A DNA stretch of 64,000 nucleotides from an uncultured Eubacteriales bacterium (GTDB lineage: Bacteria; Bacillota; Clostridia; Oscillospirales; Oscillospiraceae). Below are positions 56,232-64,000 of this stretch, piece after piece (the first letter of the stretch is position 1; each line of letters begins with the position of its first letter). Location: NCBI GenBank assembly GCA_900546615.1, contig URDJ01000010.1, positions 6,387 to 70,386 of the forward strand, given 5' to 3'. The notes beneath the pieces are model-generated. The model searched no databases. It was not told where the DNA came from and saw nothing but the letters and a program-made list of their open reading frames with translations. A program made the translations under genes and the position numbers.

Positions 56232-58322
56232 TTGTCCGGCATAGAAGAGATATTCGGTACGATGGTATTTTCCGACGCCGTCATGCGCGAGAGGCTGCCC
56301 GCGGAGACTTATGCCGCAGTCAGGCGCACCATGCGCAGCGGCAGGCGCCTGCATCCAGACACCGCCGAGGTCGTGGCCGCCGCCATGCGCGACTGGGCCC
56401 TCGAAAAGGGCGCCACCCATTTCACGCACTGGTTCCAGCCCATGACCGGCGTCACCGCCGAAAAACACGACAGCTTCCTCGAGCCGGACGGCACCGGCGG
56501 CGTCGTCATGGAATTTAGCGGCAAAGAGCTTATCCACGGCGAGCCGGACGCATCAAGCTTCCCTTCCGGCGGCCTGCGCGCCACCTTCGAGGCCCGCGGC
56601 TACACCGCCTGGGACCCCACCTCCTACGCCTTCATCCGCGACAGGGTGCTGTACATCCCCACGGCCTTCTGCTCCTACGGCGGCGAGGCCCTCGACCAGA
56701 AGACGCCCCTGCTGCGCTCCATGGAGGCCCTCTCGCGTCAGGCTCTCCGTGTCCTCAGGCTTTTCGGCACCGAGGCCGCGCTCGTGCTGCCAATGGTCGG
56801 CGCCGAGCAGGAATACTTCCTCGTCGAGCGCGATATGTACGAGCGCCGTCAGGACCTCATGTACACAGGCCGCACCCTCTACGGCGCGATGCCGCCCAAG
56901 GGCCAGGAGATGGACGACCACTATTTCGGCACCGTCAAGCCCCGTGTCGCCGCCTTCATGCGCGAGATAAACGAGGAACTCTGGCGCGTCGGCGTCTCCG
57001 CCAAGACCGAGCACAACGAGGCCGCCCCCGCCCAGCACGAGCTCGCCTGCGTCTACGACACCGCGAACATCGCCGCCGACCACAACCAGCTCGTCATGGA
57101 CGTCATGCAGAAGACCGCCAAAAAGCACGGTCTCGTCTGCCTGCTGAATGAAAAGCCCTTCGAGGGCGTGAACGGCTCCGGCAAGCACAACAACTGGTCC
57201 CTCGCCACGGATACCGGCCTGAACCTCTTCGACTCCGGCGAAACGCCGGGCGAGAACGCGCAGTTTTTGCTTTTCCTCTGCGCCGTCATCAAGGCCGCCG
57301 ACGACTATCAGGACCTGCTGCGCATCTCCATCGCCTCGGCCGGCAACGACCACAGGCTCGGCGCCGCTGAAGCGCCCCCGGCCATCATCTCCATGTATCT
57401 CGGCGAGGAGCTGACCGGCATACTCGAGGCCATCGAGAACGACACCGCCTGCGACGTAAAGCAAAAGGAGCTTTTCAAGGTCGGCGTCCACGCCCTGCCG
57501 CGCTTCCCGAAGGACACGACCGACCGGAACCGCACCTCCCCCTTCGCCTTCACCGGCAACAAGTTTGAATTCCGCATGCCCGGCTCGGCGGCCTCGATAT
57601 CCTCCGCGAACATCGCCATCAACACCGCCGTGGCTGAGGAGCTGCGCCAGTTCGCCGATGAGCTGGAGTCCGCAGAAGATTTTAAAGGCTCGCTGCAGAA
57701 CCTCATAAAGAGGGTCGTGCGCGAGCACAAGAGAGTCATATTCAACGGCAACGGCTACGACCCCGCCTGGGTCGACGAGGCCGAGCGCCGCGGGCTGCAC
57801 AACCTGCGCTCCACACCCGAAGCCCTGCCCCACATGCTCGACGAGCAGAACGTTGAGCTTTACTCACGCCACAAGGTCTTCTCCTACGCCGAGCTGCGCT
57901 CGCGGCTCGAGGTCAGGCAGGAAGAATACTGCAAGCTCGTGACTATCGAGGGCAAGACCGCCCTCGCCATGGCGAGGCGCGAAATACTCCCCGCCGTCAG
58001 CGGCTTCGCCAGCCGCCTCGCATCCCGCGCGCAAGAGCTGAAGGCCGCTATGCCCGGCTGCGCCGCGGGCTTCGAGCTGGGCACCGCCAAAAGTCTCGTC
58101 CAGCTCTCCGACGCCGCCTACTCCCTCGCCGGGCAGCTTGAAAACGAGCTTATCCACAGCGAGCAGATAAAGTCGCTCTGCGAGCGCTCCATGTTCCTCC
58201 ACGACCACGTCCTGCCCGTCATGGGCGCGCTCCGGGCCGCCTGCGACGACATGGAGACCATCACCGGCGAGGACTGCTGGCCCTTCCCAACCTACGGCGA
58301 GCTGCTGTTCGGCGTGAAATAA
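56232..58322 (+). CDS. glnN: Glutamine synthetase, class III
   Basis: The 696-residue enzyme is a [60 protein letters not shown], the glutamate/metal site [86 protein letters not shown] and [20 protein letters not shown]. It assimilates ammonia into glutamine as a dodecamer. The start is TTG 56232, with AAGGTGATG upstream. It is divergent from nadE; its stop lies one base from that of the convergent pyruvate-kinase-like gene. Confidence 0.96.
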   Translation: MSGIEEIFGTMVFSDAVMRERLPAETYAAVRRTMRSGRRLHPDTAEVVAAAMRDWALEKGATHFTHWFQPMTGVTAEKHDSFLEPDGTGGVVMEFSGKELIHGEPDASSFPSGGLRATFEARGYTAWDPTSYAFIRDRVLYIPTAFCSYGGEALDQKTPLLRSMEALSRQALRVLRLFGTEAALVLPMVGAEQEYFLVERDMYERRQDLMYTGRTLYGAMPPKGQEMDDHYFGTVKPRVAAFMREINEELWRVGVSAKTEHNEAAPAQHELACVYDTANIAADHNQLVMDVMQKTAKKHGLVCLLNEKPFEGVNGSGKHNNWSLATDTGLNLFDSGETPGENAQFLLFLCAVIKAADDYQDLLRISIASAGNDHRLGAAEAPPAIISMYLGEELTGILEAIENDTACDVKQKELFKVGVHALPRFPKDTTDRNRTSPFAFTGNKFEFRMPGSAASISSANIAINTAVAEELRQFADELESAEDFKGSLQNLIKRVVREHKRVIFNGNGYDPAWVDEAERRGLHNLRSTPEALPHMLDEQNVELYSRHKVFSYAELRSRLEVRQEEYCKLVTIEGKTALAMARREILPAVSGFASRLASRAQELKAAMPGCAAGFELGTAKSLVQLSDAAYSLAGQLENELIHSEQIKSLCERSMFLHDHVLPVMGALRAACDDMETITGEDCWPFPTYGELLFGVK

Positions 58323-58323
58323 A

Positions 58324-59304
58324 TCAATACACAGGCCCGCCGGCCATATACTCTGCCGCCGCCTGCGACGCCCTCCTGAGGCTCTCCATCGCCTCCGCCG
58401 GGTGTTCGCCGGCGGCGGTCTCGTTGGTCAGCATCAGCGCCGAGGCCCCGTCCAGCACGGCGTTGAAAATGTCTGAGACCTCCGCCCGCGTCGGCACCAC
58501 ATTTTTCTGCATCGACCACAGCAGCTGCGTCACCACCATGAAAGGCGTCCCCGACCCGCGGCAGAGTTTCGCGATATCCTTCTGCAGCGCCGGAAGGGAG
58601 TACAGCCCATACGCGCTGCCCAGGTCGCCGCGCGCTATGACTATCATGTCCGACACCGGCAGCAGCTCCGGCAGGGCCGCGGCCCCGCTTTGGCTCTCCA
58701 CCTTGGCGAACACCCGTATGTCCTGCCCGCCCAGCGCAGAGCGCACCGCCGCAATGTCCGCAGCCGAGCGCGTGAAGGACTGCATCACCGCCGTCACGCC
58801 GTAGTCCGAGGCGTGTTTGAGATTTTCCCTGTCCGAATCCGTCAGCGGTTCCGTCTCTATCTCGATGCCCTCGACCGTAATGCCCTTCCTGCTGCCGAGC
58901 GTGCCGCCCCGCAGCACCCGCGCCCTGTCCCGCTCCGTCACCTCGAGCGCCAGCCGCGCGTCGTCCAGCAGCAGCTCCATGCCCGGCTCGAGCCGCGCTA
59001 GCAGCGCCTCGGGCATGGATATGCCGCCACGGCCCAGCCTCACCGTCTCGCCTTCCGTGAGCTCGAGGGGCCGCTCCAGCGCGCCGGTCCTCAGCTCCGG
59101 GCCCTGCGTGTCTATGAGCAGCTCCGGCCTCACGCCCCGGCTGCGGCCCGCCTCAAAGAGCGCCTCGAGATATCCTGCCGCGCCGGCAAGCCCCGTGTGC
59201 GACAGGTTCAGCCTCGCGCCCGTCATGCCCGCGTCCAGCATCCGGCCCAGCGTCTCCGCCGAGGCGCAGGCGGGGCCGAGCGTACCGTACAGCTCCATGC
59301 TCAT
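58324..59304 (-). CDS. Short pyruvate-kinase-like protein without C-terminal domain
   Basis: The 326-residue protein has recognisable A and B domains of pyruvate kinase: GPACASAETLGRMLDAGMTGARLNLSHTG, LLIDTQGPELRTG (usually DTKGPEIR), LLLDDARLALEVTE, GTLGSRKGITVEGIEIE, FAKVESQSG (usually KIEN), IVIARGDLG, PTRAEVSDIFNAVLDGASALMLTNETAAGEHPAEAM. The regulatory C-terminal domain (about 120-150 residues) is absent. Substituted residues around the active site and the missing domain make full activity uncertain, but the catalytic Lys, Arg and Glu/Asp positions seem mostly kept. ATG 59304 overlaps the TetR stop by 4 nt. Confidence 0.82.
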   Translation of the reverse strand: MSMELYGTLGPACASAETLGRMLDAGMTGARLNLSHTGLAGAAGYLEALFEAGRSRGVRPELLIDTQGPELRTGALERPLELTEGETVRLGRGGISMPEALLARLEPGMELLLDDARLALEVTERDRARVLRGGTLGSRKGITVEGIEIETEPLTDSDRENLKHASDYGVTAVMQSFTRSAADIAAVRSALGGQDIRVFAKVESQSGAAALPELLPVSDMIVIARGDLGSAYGLYSLPALQKDIAKLCRGSGTPFMVVTQLLWSMQKNVVPTRAEVSDIFNAVLDGASALMLTNETAAGEHPAEAMESLRRASQAAAEYMAGGPVY

Positions 59305-59867
59305 ATGCCGTAATAGCCCGCGTTGGAGATTTTGAGTATCAGCTCCGCTATCTCCGAGGCGGGCTTTACCGTGCCCTCGGCCAGCCATTTGCGGATAAGC
59401 CCCACGCTGCCCAGCGCTATGAAGGTATAGAGATACTCCGCGTCCTCCTGGCTTATCTGCCGCGCCGAGGCCCAGGAGCTGATGAACTGCCCCTCGATGA
59501 CCTTCACGACCTTCGACTGGAAGCTGTTGTCGCCCTTGTCCGAGAGGAGTACGGAGCAGATGTCGGCGTTCTCACCGATGTACTCGACCAGCCGCGTCAG
59601 CACGTCTTTCAGGTCGCTGCCCACCGCCGTCAGCGCGGGCCTGACCCAGCGCGTCACATCCTCTATGACCTCCGACTCCAGAGAATGCAGCAAGTCCGAC
59701 GGGTCGGAGTAGTGCGCATAAAAGGTCGCGCGGTTTATGTCCGCGCGCTCGCATATCTCTGTCACCGTTATCTTGGCTATGGGCTTTGTCCGCAGCAACT
59801 CCAACAGACTGTTGCGTATCACCATTTTTGTGTAGCGCACTCGCGCATCTTGCTTCTTTTCCGGCAT
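59301..59867 (-). CDS. TetR-family transcriptional regulator
   Basis: The 188-residue protein has an N-terminal TetR helix-turn-helix (RYTKMVIRNSLLELLRTKPIAKITVTEICERADINRATFYAHYSDPSDLLHSLE) and an all-helical C-terminal domain of the TetR_C (DhaS-like) type. It is divergent from the MMPL transporter operon with about 165 nt between starts, the usual arrangement for local repression of an efflux operon. The promoter is at 59903-59930. It is translationally coupled to the pyruvate-kinase-like gene. Confidence 0.93.
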   Translation of the reverse strand: MPEKKQDARVRYTKMVIRNSLLELLRTKPIAKITVTEICERADINRATFYAHYSDPSDLLHSLESEVIEDVTRWVRPALTAVGSDLKDVLTRLVEYIGENADICSVLLSDKGDNSFQSKVVKVIEGQFISSWASARQISQEDAEYLYTFIALGSVGLIRKWLAEGTVKPASEIAELILKISNAGYYGI

Positions 59868-59902
59868 GATTGCCTCCGTGAAAGTTTAATTTTTTGTGTC
59901 TA

Positions 59903-59930
59903 ATTATACAAAATTCTCGTAATCGTTTAA
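59903..59930 (-). promoter_or_regulatory. Promoter of the TetR/pyruvate-kinase-like operon
   Basis: The minus strand has TTAAAC (59925-59930), a 16-nt spacer and TATAAT (59903-59908), 36 nt before the tetR ATG. Confidence 0.7.
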
Positions 59931-59958
59931 CATCTTGCAAATTTTATAAAACTGTCTG

Positions 59959-59986
59959 TTGCTTCATTTGCAAAACGAAATATACT
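59959..59986 (+). promoter_or_regulatory. Promoter of the MMPL transporter operon
   Basis: TTGCTT (59959-59964), a 16-nt spacer and TATACT (59981-59986). TTGCAAA (59935-59941) and TTTGCAA (59967-59973) form a spaced inverted repeat around the -35 box that could bind the TetR protein. Confidence 0.7.
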
Positions 59987-60032
59987 ATAAAAGCGTTAGT
60001 ATGTCAACACAGCGTTTATTAGGAGGCCTGCC

Positions 60033-62105
60033 ATGGACGGATTCACAGGGGGCATCATCAGGCATCGGCGGCTGGTGATAGCCTTGTTTCTCATTTGCAC
60101 CGTCGTCTGCGCCGTGCTCTTTCTCGGCGTTGAGGTCAACTACGACCTCACGGACTATCTGCCGGAGGATGCGGAGAGCACTATAGCGCTCGACCTCATG
60201 ATGGAGGAGTTCGGCTCGGGCGTTCCGAACACGCGGGTCATGGCCGTGGACCTCACCATAGCCGAGGCCCTCGAGCTGAAGGAGCAGATCGCCGAAGCGC
60301 CCGGCGTCACGGACGTGCTGTGGCTCGACGACGTTGAGGACATGACTACGCCCGTCGAACTGATGGACGAGGCCACCGTCGAGCAGTACTGGAAGGACGG
60401 CAAGGCCCTCTACAACGTCACCATCGAGGACGGGCGCGAGGTCGAGGCCACCGACGCCATCTATGGGATCATCGGCGAGGGCGGGGCCATCACCGGCAAC
60501 GCTGCGAGCACGGCCAGCGTGCAGAAGCTGGTCGTCAGTGAGGTCGTCGGCGCTGCGCTGGTGCTCGTGCCGCTCATCATCCTCCTTCTCATACTCACCA
60601 CCACCTCGTGGATAGCGCCGCTGCTTTTCCTCGTGGCCATCGGCGTCGCGGTCGTGCTGAACATGGGCTCGAATGTCGTGTTCGGCGAGATCAGCTTTGT
60701 GACGCAGTCGGTCAGCCCCATCATGCAGCTGGCCGTCTCGCTCGACTACGCCATCTTTCTGCTCAACAGCTTTGAGCGGCACAGGAAAGAGGTCCCCGAC
60801 CCGAACGAGGCCATGCGCATGGCGATTAAGGAGTCCTTTTCCTCCATCGCCGCCTCGGCAGCCACCACGGTCTTCGGCTTCCTCGCGCTCATCTTTATGC
60901 GTTTCGGCATAGGCAAGGACCTCGGCCTCAACCTCGTGAAGGGCGTCATACTCAGCTACATAAGCGTCATGGTCTTCCTGCCCGCCCTCGCGCTCGCCTG
61001 CATGAAGCTCATGGACAAGACGAAGCACAAGCGCATCATCCCCGAGCTGGGGAAGGTCGGCAAGATATTTGTCAAGGTGCGCATACCGGCGCTCATCCTC
61101 GTCATCATCGTTGTCGTGCCCTGTTTCCTCGGCCAGAGCCGAGCCGACTTCCTCTACGGCATGGGCAACCCCGACCCCGGCGTGCAGTACGGCGCGGACA
61201 CAGCCGCCGTGAACGCCGAGTTTGGCGAGAGCCAGGCCATAGTCCTGCTCGTACCGCGCGGCGACCCGGGCGCCGAGACCGAGCTCGCCGAGGAGATCGC
61301 GGACATCGAGCACGTCACGGGCGTCATGTCCTACGCCGGCACCGTGGGCAAGATACCCTCGGGCTTTTTGGACGAGAGCATAGTTTCGCAGTTCTACTCC
61401 GACAACTATGCGAGGATAATAATATACACCGACACCGGAGAGGAGGGCGACGACGCCTTCGCGGTGGTGACGGCGGTACGCGAGGCCGCAGCGGAGCGCT
61501 ACGACGAGTACTGGGCCTGCGGTCAGAGCGCGAACCTGCTCGACATGAAGGAGGTCGTAACGGACGACTCAGTCACCGTGAACCTCATAGCCATAGCCTT
61601 CATCTTCCTCACGCTGCTCGTGACCTTCCGCTCGCTGACGCTGCCGTTTATACTGCTGTTCGTCATTGAGTCGGCCATCTGGATAAACCTCTCCGTACCC
61701 TATTTCACGGACACGCCGCTGGTGTATCTGGGCTACCTCGTAATAAACACGGTGCAGCTGGGCGCGACCATCGACTACGCCATCCTTATGACCGAGGGCT
61801 ACATGGTGAACCGCCGCACTATGGGCAAACGCGCAGCCGTCGAGGGCACGCTCTCGAAGAACTTCATCTCGGTGCTGACGAGCGGCTTCATCCTCTCGGC
61901 CGCAGGCTACTGTCTGAGCTTTGAGTCCTCGCTCGAGGTCGTGGCCGAGCTGGGCATGCTGCTGTGCCGCGGCACGCTGCTGTCCATGGCCATGGTGCTG
62001 CTGGCCCTGCCCGCGCTGCTCATGATATTCGATCCGCTCACGGCCCGGCTCACGCTGAAGGCCGGATTCCTGAAAAAGACCGCCAAGGAGGTCGAAACGA
62101 AATGA
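60033..62105 (+). CDS. MMPL/RND-family transporter
   Basis: The 690-residue membrane protein has the MMPL layout: one transmembrane helix (about 15-35), an extracytoplasmic domain with NYDLTDYLPEDAESTIALDLMMEEFG, a bundle of five helices (about 170-330) with the proton-relay region QLAVSLDYAIFLLNSFERHRKE, then a repeat of this plan (second external domain about 360-500, second bundle with LGATIDYAILMTEGYMVNRR). It is half the size of AcrB-type pumps, as usual in Gram-positives. It likely exports lipids or amphiphiles. GGAGG precedes the ATG. It overlaps the next gene by 4 nt. Confidence 0.92.
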   Translation: MDGFTGGIIRHRRLVIALFLICTVVCAVLFLGVEVNYDLTDYLPEDAESTIALDLMMEEFGSGVPNTRVMAVDLTIAEALELKEQIAEAPGVTDVLWLDDVEDMTTPVELMDEATVEQYWKDGKALYNVTIEDGREVEATDAIYGIIGEGGAITGNAASTASVQKLVVSEVVGAALVLVPLIILLLILTTTSWIAPLLFLVAIGVAVVLNMGSNVVFGEISFVTQSVSPIMQLAVSLDYAIFLLNSFERHRKEVPDPNEAMRMAIKESFSSIAASAATTVFGFLALIFMRFGIGKDLGLNLVKGVILSYISVMVFLPALALACMKLMDKTKHKRIIPELGKVGKIFVKVRIPALILVIIVVVPCFLGQSRADFLYGMGNPDPGVQYGADTAAVNAEFGESQAIVLLVPRGDPGAETELAEEIADIEHVTGVMSYAGTVGKIPSGFLDESIVSQFYSDNYARIIIYTDTGEEGDDAFAVVTAVREAAAERYDEYWACGQSANLLDMKEVVTDDSVTVNLIAIAFIFLTLLVTFRSLTLPFILLFVIESAIWINLSVPYFTDTPLVYLGYLVINTVQLGATIDYAILMTEGYMVNRRTMGKRAAVEGTLSKNFISVLTSGFILSAAGYCLSFESSLEVVAELGMLLCRGTLLSMAMVLLALPALLMIFDPLTARLTLKAGFLKKTAKEVETK

Positions 62106-63865
62106 AACGTAAACTCACAGTCATTCTGAGCCTCGCGCTCATCGTCTGCCTCTGCCTCACTTCCGTCCCGGCTGGAGCGGCCTCCGAAGCGGAGTTCACG
62201 GCCGAGGAGGTCATCTACGCCCGGCTGGGCGCCGACGGCACGCCCAAAGAGGGCTACGCTGTCGTGGCCCTGAACGTCAGCTCGGCGGGTACCGTCACGC
62301 ACTACGGCGACTACAGCGCCGTGGTGAACCTCAGCGACACGACGCCCATCGGCTACGCGGACAATACCGTCACGATGGATGCCGAGCCCGGCCGCTGGTA
62401 CTATGAGGGCACGCTCTCCACGGTCGAGCTGCCCTGGAACATCGAGATAAGCTGCTTCCTCGACGGCGAGGAGATCAGCCCGGACGAGCTGGGCGGCAAG
62501 TCCGGCGAGCTTGAGATAAACATCAGGACCTCGAAGAACGAGGCCGTCTCCGGCAGCTTCTACGACAACTACCTGCTGCAGTTCACGATAACGCTGGACT
62601 CTGCGCTCTGCGAAAACGTCGTCGTCACGGGCGGCACCGCCGCGAACGCGGGCAGCTCCAAGACCGTGTCACTCATGGTCCTGCCCGGCTCCGACGGCGA
62701 CGTGGGCCTGACCGCAGACGTGCACGACTTTGAGATGAGCGGCATGACCATAGCCGCCGTGCCCTACGACGTGGCTGACAGCCTCGGCGACATGAGTGAG
62801 CTGACGGACGGCCTCGACCAGCTCGTGGACGCCATCAGCCAGCTGAACAGCGGCGCGAGCCAGCTCTCCAGCGGGGCCTCGCAGCTCAAGTACGGCGCGA
62901 GCCAGTATGGCAGCGGGCTGACCCAGCTCTCCGAAGGCTCGGCCCAGCTCACGGCGGCCTCCGACCAGATAGCCGCCGCCCTCGCACAGATAGGCTCTAT
63001 GGGCGGGCAGACGCCTGAGGGCGGCACGGTGAGCCTCTCGGCCCTCGCGCAGCTGCCCTCCGCGCTCCGGCAGCTCAAAGCCGGCCTCGAACAGATTGGC
63101 GCCGGCATCGACCAGCTCAATGAGGGCTACGCCGCTGCGTACACAGCGCTGGCCTCGGCCATAGAGGCCATACCGGCGGCGAGCGTCACCGAGGAGGACA
63201 TCGGCGCGCTCATGGCCGCAAACCCCGACAGCGCCGCGCTGCAATCGCTCATAGCCAACTATCAGGCGGCGCAGACCGTCAAGGGCACATGGGAACAGGT
63301 GAAGGCTGCCTTTTCCGCGGTGCAGCAGAACCTGCCCGCGTTCTCGAAGTCCATTACCACGGTCTGCGAGTCGCTCGAGACAATGGCATCCCAGATAGAG
63401 GCGGCGCTCACCGCCACCGGCGGCAGCGTGGACCTCGGCAGCCTCGTGCAGCTCATGAGCGGACTGGAGCAGCTGGCCGCGAACTACGCCGAGTTCGATG
63501 AGGCGCTCAAGACCTACACCGGCGGTGTGGACACTCTCGCCGCGAACTGGAGCGGAATCCAGAGCGGCATCAACAGCCTCACAAGCGGCGCTTCCAGCCT
63601 CGCCGGCGGCGTCGGCACGCTGGACGAGGAGACGCAGGCCATCCCCGACCAGATAGACGGGCTGATCGGCTCCGGCGAGGACGAGAGCGAGTATGTGTCC
63701 GAGTCCTTCCTCGACGAGCGCAACGGCGAGCCCGACTCGGTGCAGTTCGTCATCTCCACCGAGGGCATAGAAGCCCCCGCCGACGACGCGCCCGACGAGG
63801 CCCCGCAGGAGACCCAGGGCTTCTTTGCGAGGCTCTGGAACAAGATCGTGGCGCTGTTCAGCTGA
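62102..63865 (+). CDS. Exported coiled-coil protein, YhgE/Pip-like partner of the MMPL transporter
   Basis: The 587-residue protein starts at ATG 62102 (4-nt overlap with the transporter) with a signal peptide (about 1-27, VCLCLTSVPAGAAS). A beta-rich region (about 30-225) is followed by heptad-like repeats, QLNSGASQLSSGASQLKYGASQYGSGLTQLSEGSAQL (about 247-283), and further coiled coil to about 545, as in YhgE/Pip proteins. Those normally end in four to five transmembrane helices; here only a short amphipathic end (FFARLWNKIVALFS) is present. It probably works outside the membrane with the transporter. Function unknown. Confidence 0.75.
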   Translation: MKRKLTVILSLALIVCLCLTSVPAGAASEAEFTAEEVIYARLGADGTPKEGYAVVALNVSSAGTVTHYGDYSAVVNLSDTTPIGYADNTVTMDAEPGRWYYEGTLSTVELPWNIEISCFLDGEEISPDELGGKSGELEINIRTSKNEAVSGSFYDNYLLQFTITLDSALCENVVVTGGTAANAGSSKTVSLMVLPGSDGDVGLTADVHDFEMSGMTIAAVPYDVADSLGDMSELTDGLDQLVDAISQLNSGASQLSSGASQLKYGASQYGSGLTQLSEGSAQLTAASDQIAAALAQIGSMGGQTPEGGTVSLSALAQLPSALRQLKAGLEQIGAGIDQLNEGYAAAYTALASAIEAIPAASVTEEDIGALMAANPDSAALQSLIANYQAAQTVKGTWEQVKAAFSAVQQNLPAFSKSITTVCESLETMASQIEAALTATGGSVDLGSLVQLMSGLEQLAANYAEFDEALKTYTGGVDTLAANWSGIQSGINSLTSGASSLAGGVGTLDEETQAIPDQIDGLIGSGEDESEYVSESFLDERNGEPDSVQFVISTEGIEAPADDAPDEAPQETQGFFARLWNKIVALFS

Positions 63866-63878
63866 TACTAAGACGTGC

Positions 63879-63920
63879 AGGACGCCTCCCCGGGCAATAT
63901 GGGGAGGCGTCCTTGTTTTG
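63879..63920 (+). terminator. Terminator of the MMPL operon
   Basis: A perfect 13-bp stem (63879-63891 with 63901-63913) is followed by TGTTTTG. Confidence 0.88.
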
Positions 63921-63950
63921 TTCGTTCGGAGGGGAAACCGAGCGCAATGC

Positions 63951-64000
63951 CACCCCATTTCTTTGGCCCTTGCCCAAAGAAACGGGAGTGGCGCCCCAAA
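63951..64000 (-). repeat. Palindromic dispersed repeat, copy 2
   Basis: The reverse complement matches 51507-51556 with few differences (the TTTGGGGC start, CCGTTTCTTT, GGCAAGGGC and AAAGAAATGGGGTG blocks are shared). It runs into the right edge of the window. Confidence 0.85.

Overview
The window reads as chromosomal DNA of a GC-rich, spore-forming, Gram-positive anaerobe of the Clostridia, most like the Oscillospirales/Oscillospiraceae. Pointers are Spo0A, the spore genes yabP-yabQ next to a DivIC gene, 2-hydroxyacyl-CoA dehydratase subunits, a class III glutamine synthetase, phosphoketolase, lipoproteins with classical lipoboxes and TTGACA/TATAAT-type promoters. The species call is inference; family calls come from protein motifs read by eye, without database searches.

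Layout. 0-2 kb: end of a 2-hydroxyacyl-CoA dehydratase locus, then a small Xre regulator operon. 2-6 kb (minus): LOG-family protein, sn-glycerol-1-phosphate dehydrogenase-like protein, split transketolase. 6-8 kb: DegV and CapA-like proteins. 8.2-9.7 kb (minus): yabP-yabQ-divIC-S1 protein. 9.8-11.8 kb: small secreted protein, RluA-type pseudouridine synthase, macrodomain protein. 11.85-13.7 kb: TPP riboswitch, thiW, thiM. 13.8-16.3 kb: phosphoketolase. 16.4-18.5 kb: a membrane-anchored C39-like/SH3/M14 peptidase fusion, overlapped by a DUF6291-type gene. 19.2-20.7 kb (minus): infC-rpmI-rplT with an attenuator leader. 20.8-27.1 kb (minus): glycogen operon glgB-glgA-phosphorylase-like fragment-GH13. 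27.1-29.9 kb: two-component pair and a LysA-like decarboxylase. 29.9-30.7 kb: Spo0A with a Glu at the phospho-acceptor position. 30.9-40.6 kb (minus): a tightly packed 11-gene run, RR-HK-yqhQ-prmC-recA-recX-rimO-pgsA-DUF3810-yesL-SGNH. 40.7-41.4 kb: phosphopantetheinyl transferase and tRNA-Leu. 41.7-51.1 kb: starch/maltodextrin locus. 51.1-51.6 kb: non-coding repeats. 51.6-55.3 kb (minus): second 2-hydroxyacyl-CoA dehydratase operon and a ribbon-helix-helix regulator. 55.4-59.9 kb: nadE, glnN, a short pyruvate-kinase-like gene and a TetR regulator. 60-63.9 kb: MMPL/RND transporter and exported coiled-coil partner.

How the genes work together. The starch locus combines a LacI regulator with a near-perfect palindromic operator, a surface carbohydrate-binding lipoprotein, a secreted lipid-anchored GH13 enzyme, a MalEFG-type importer without its ATPase, and a cytoplasmic GH13 enzyme. 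The glycogen operon would store and remobilise the glucose. Phosphoketolase and split transketolase supply the C5/C6 interconversion. No prophage, CRISPR array, transposase or rRNA is visible. The mobile-looking DNA is non-coding: a large hairpin between the TPP riboswitch and thiW, a patchwork at 51.1-51.6 kb, and a palindromic repeat found there and again, inverted, at the right edge.
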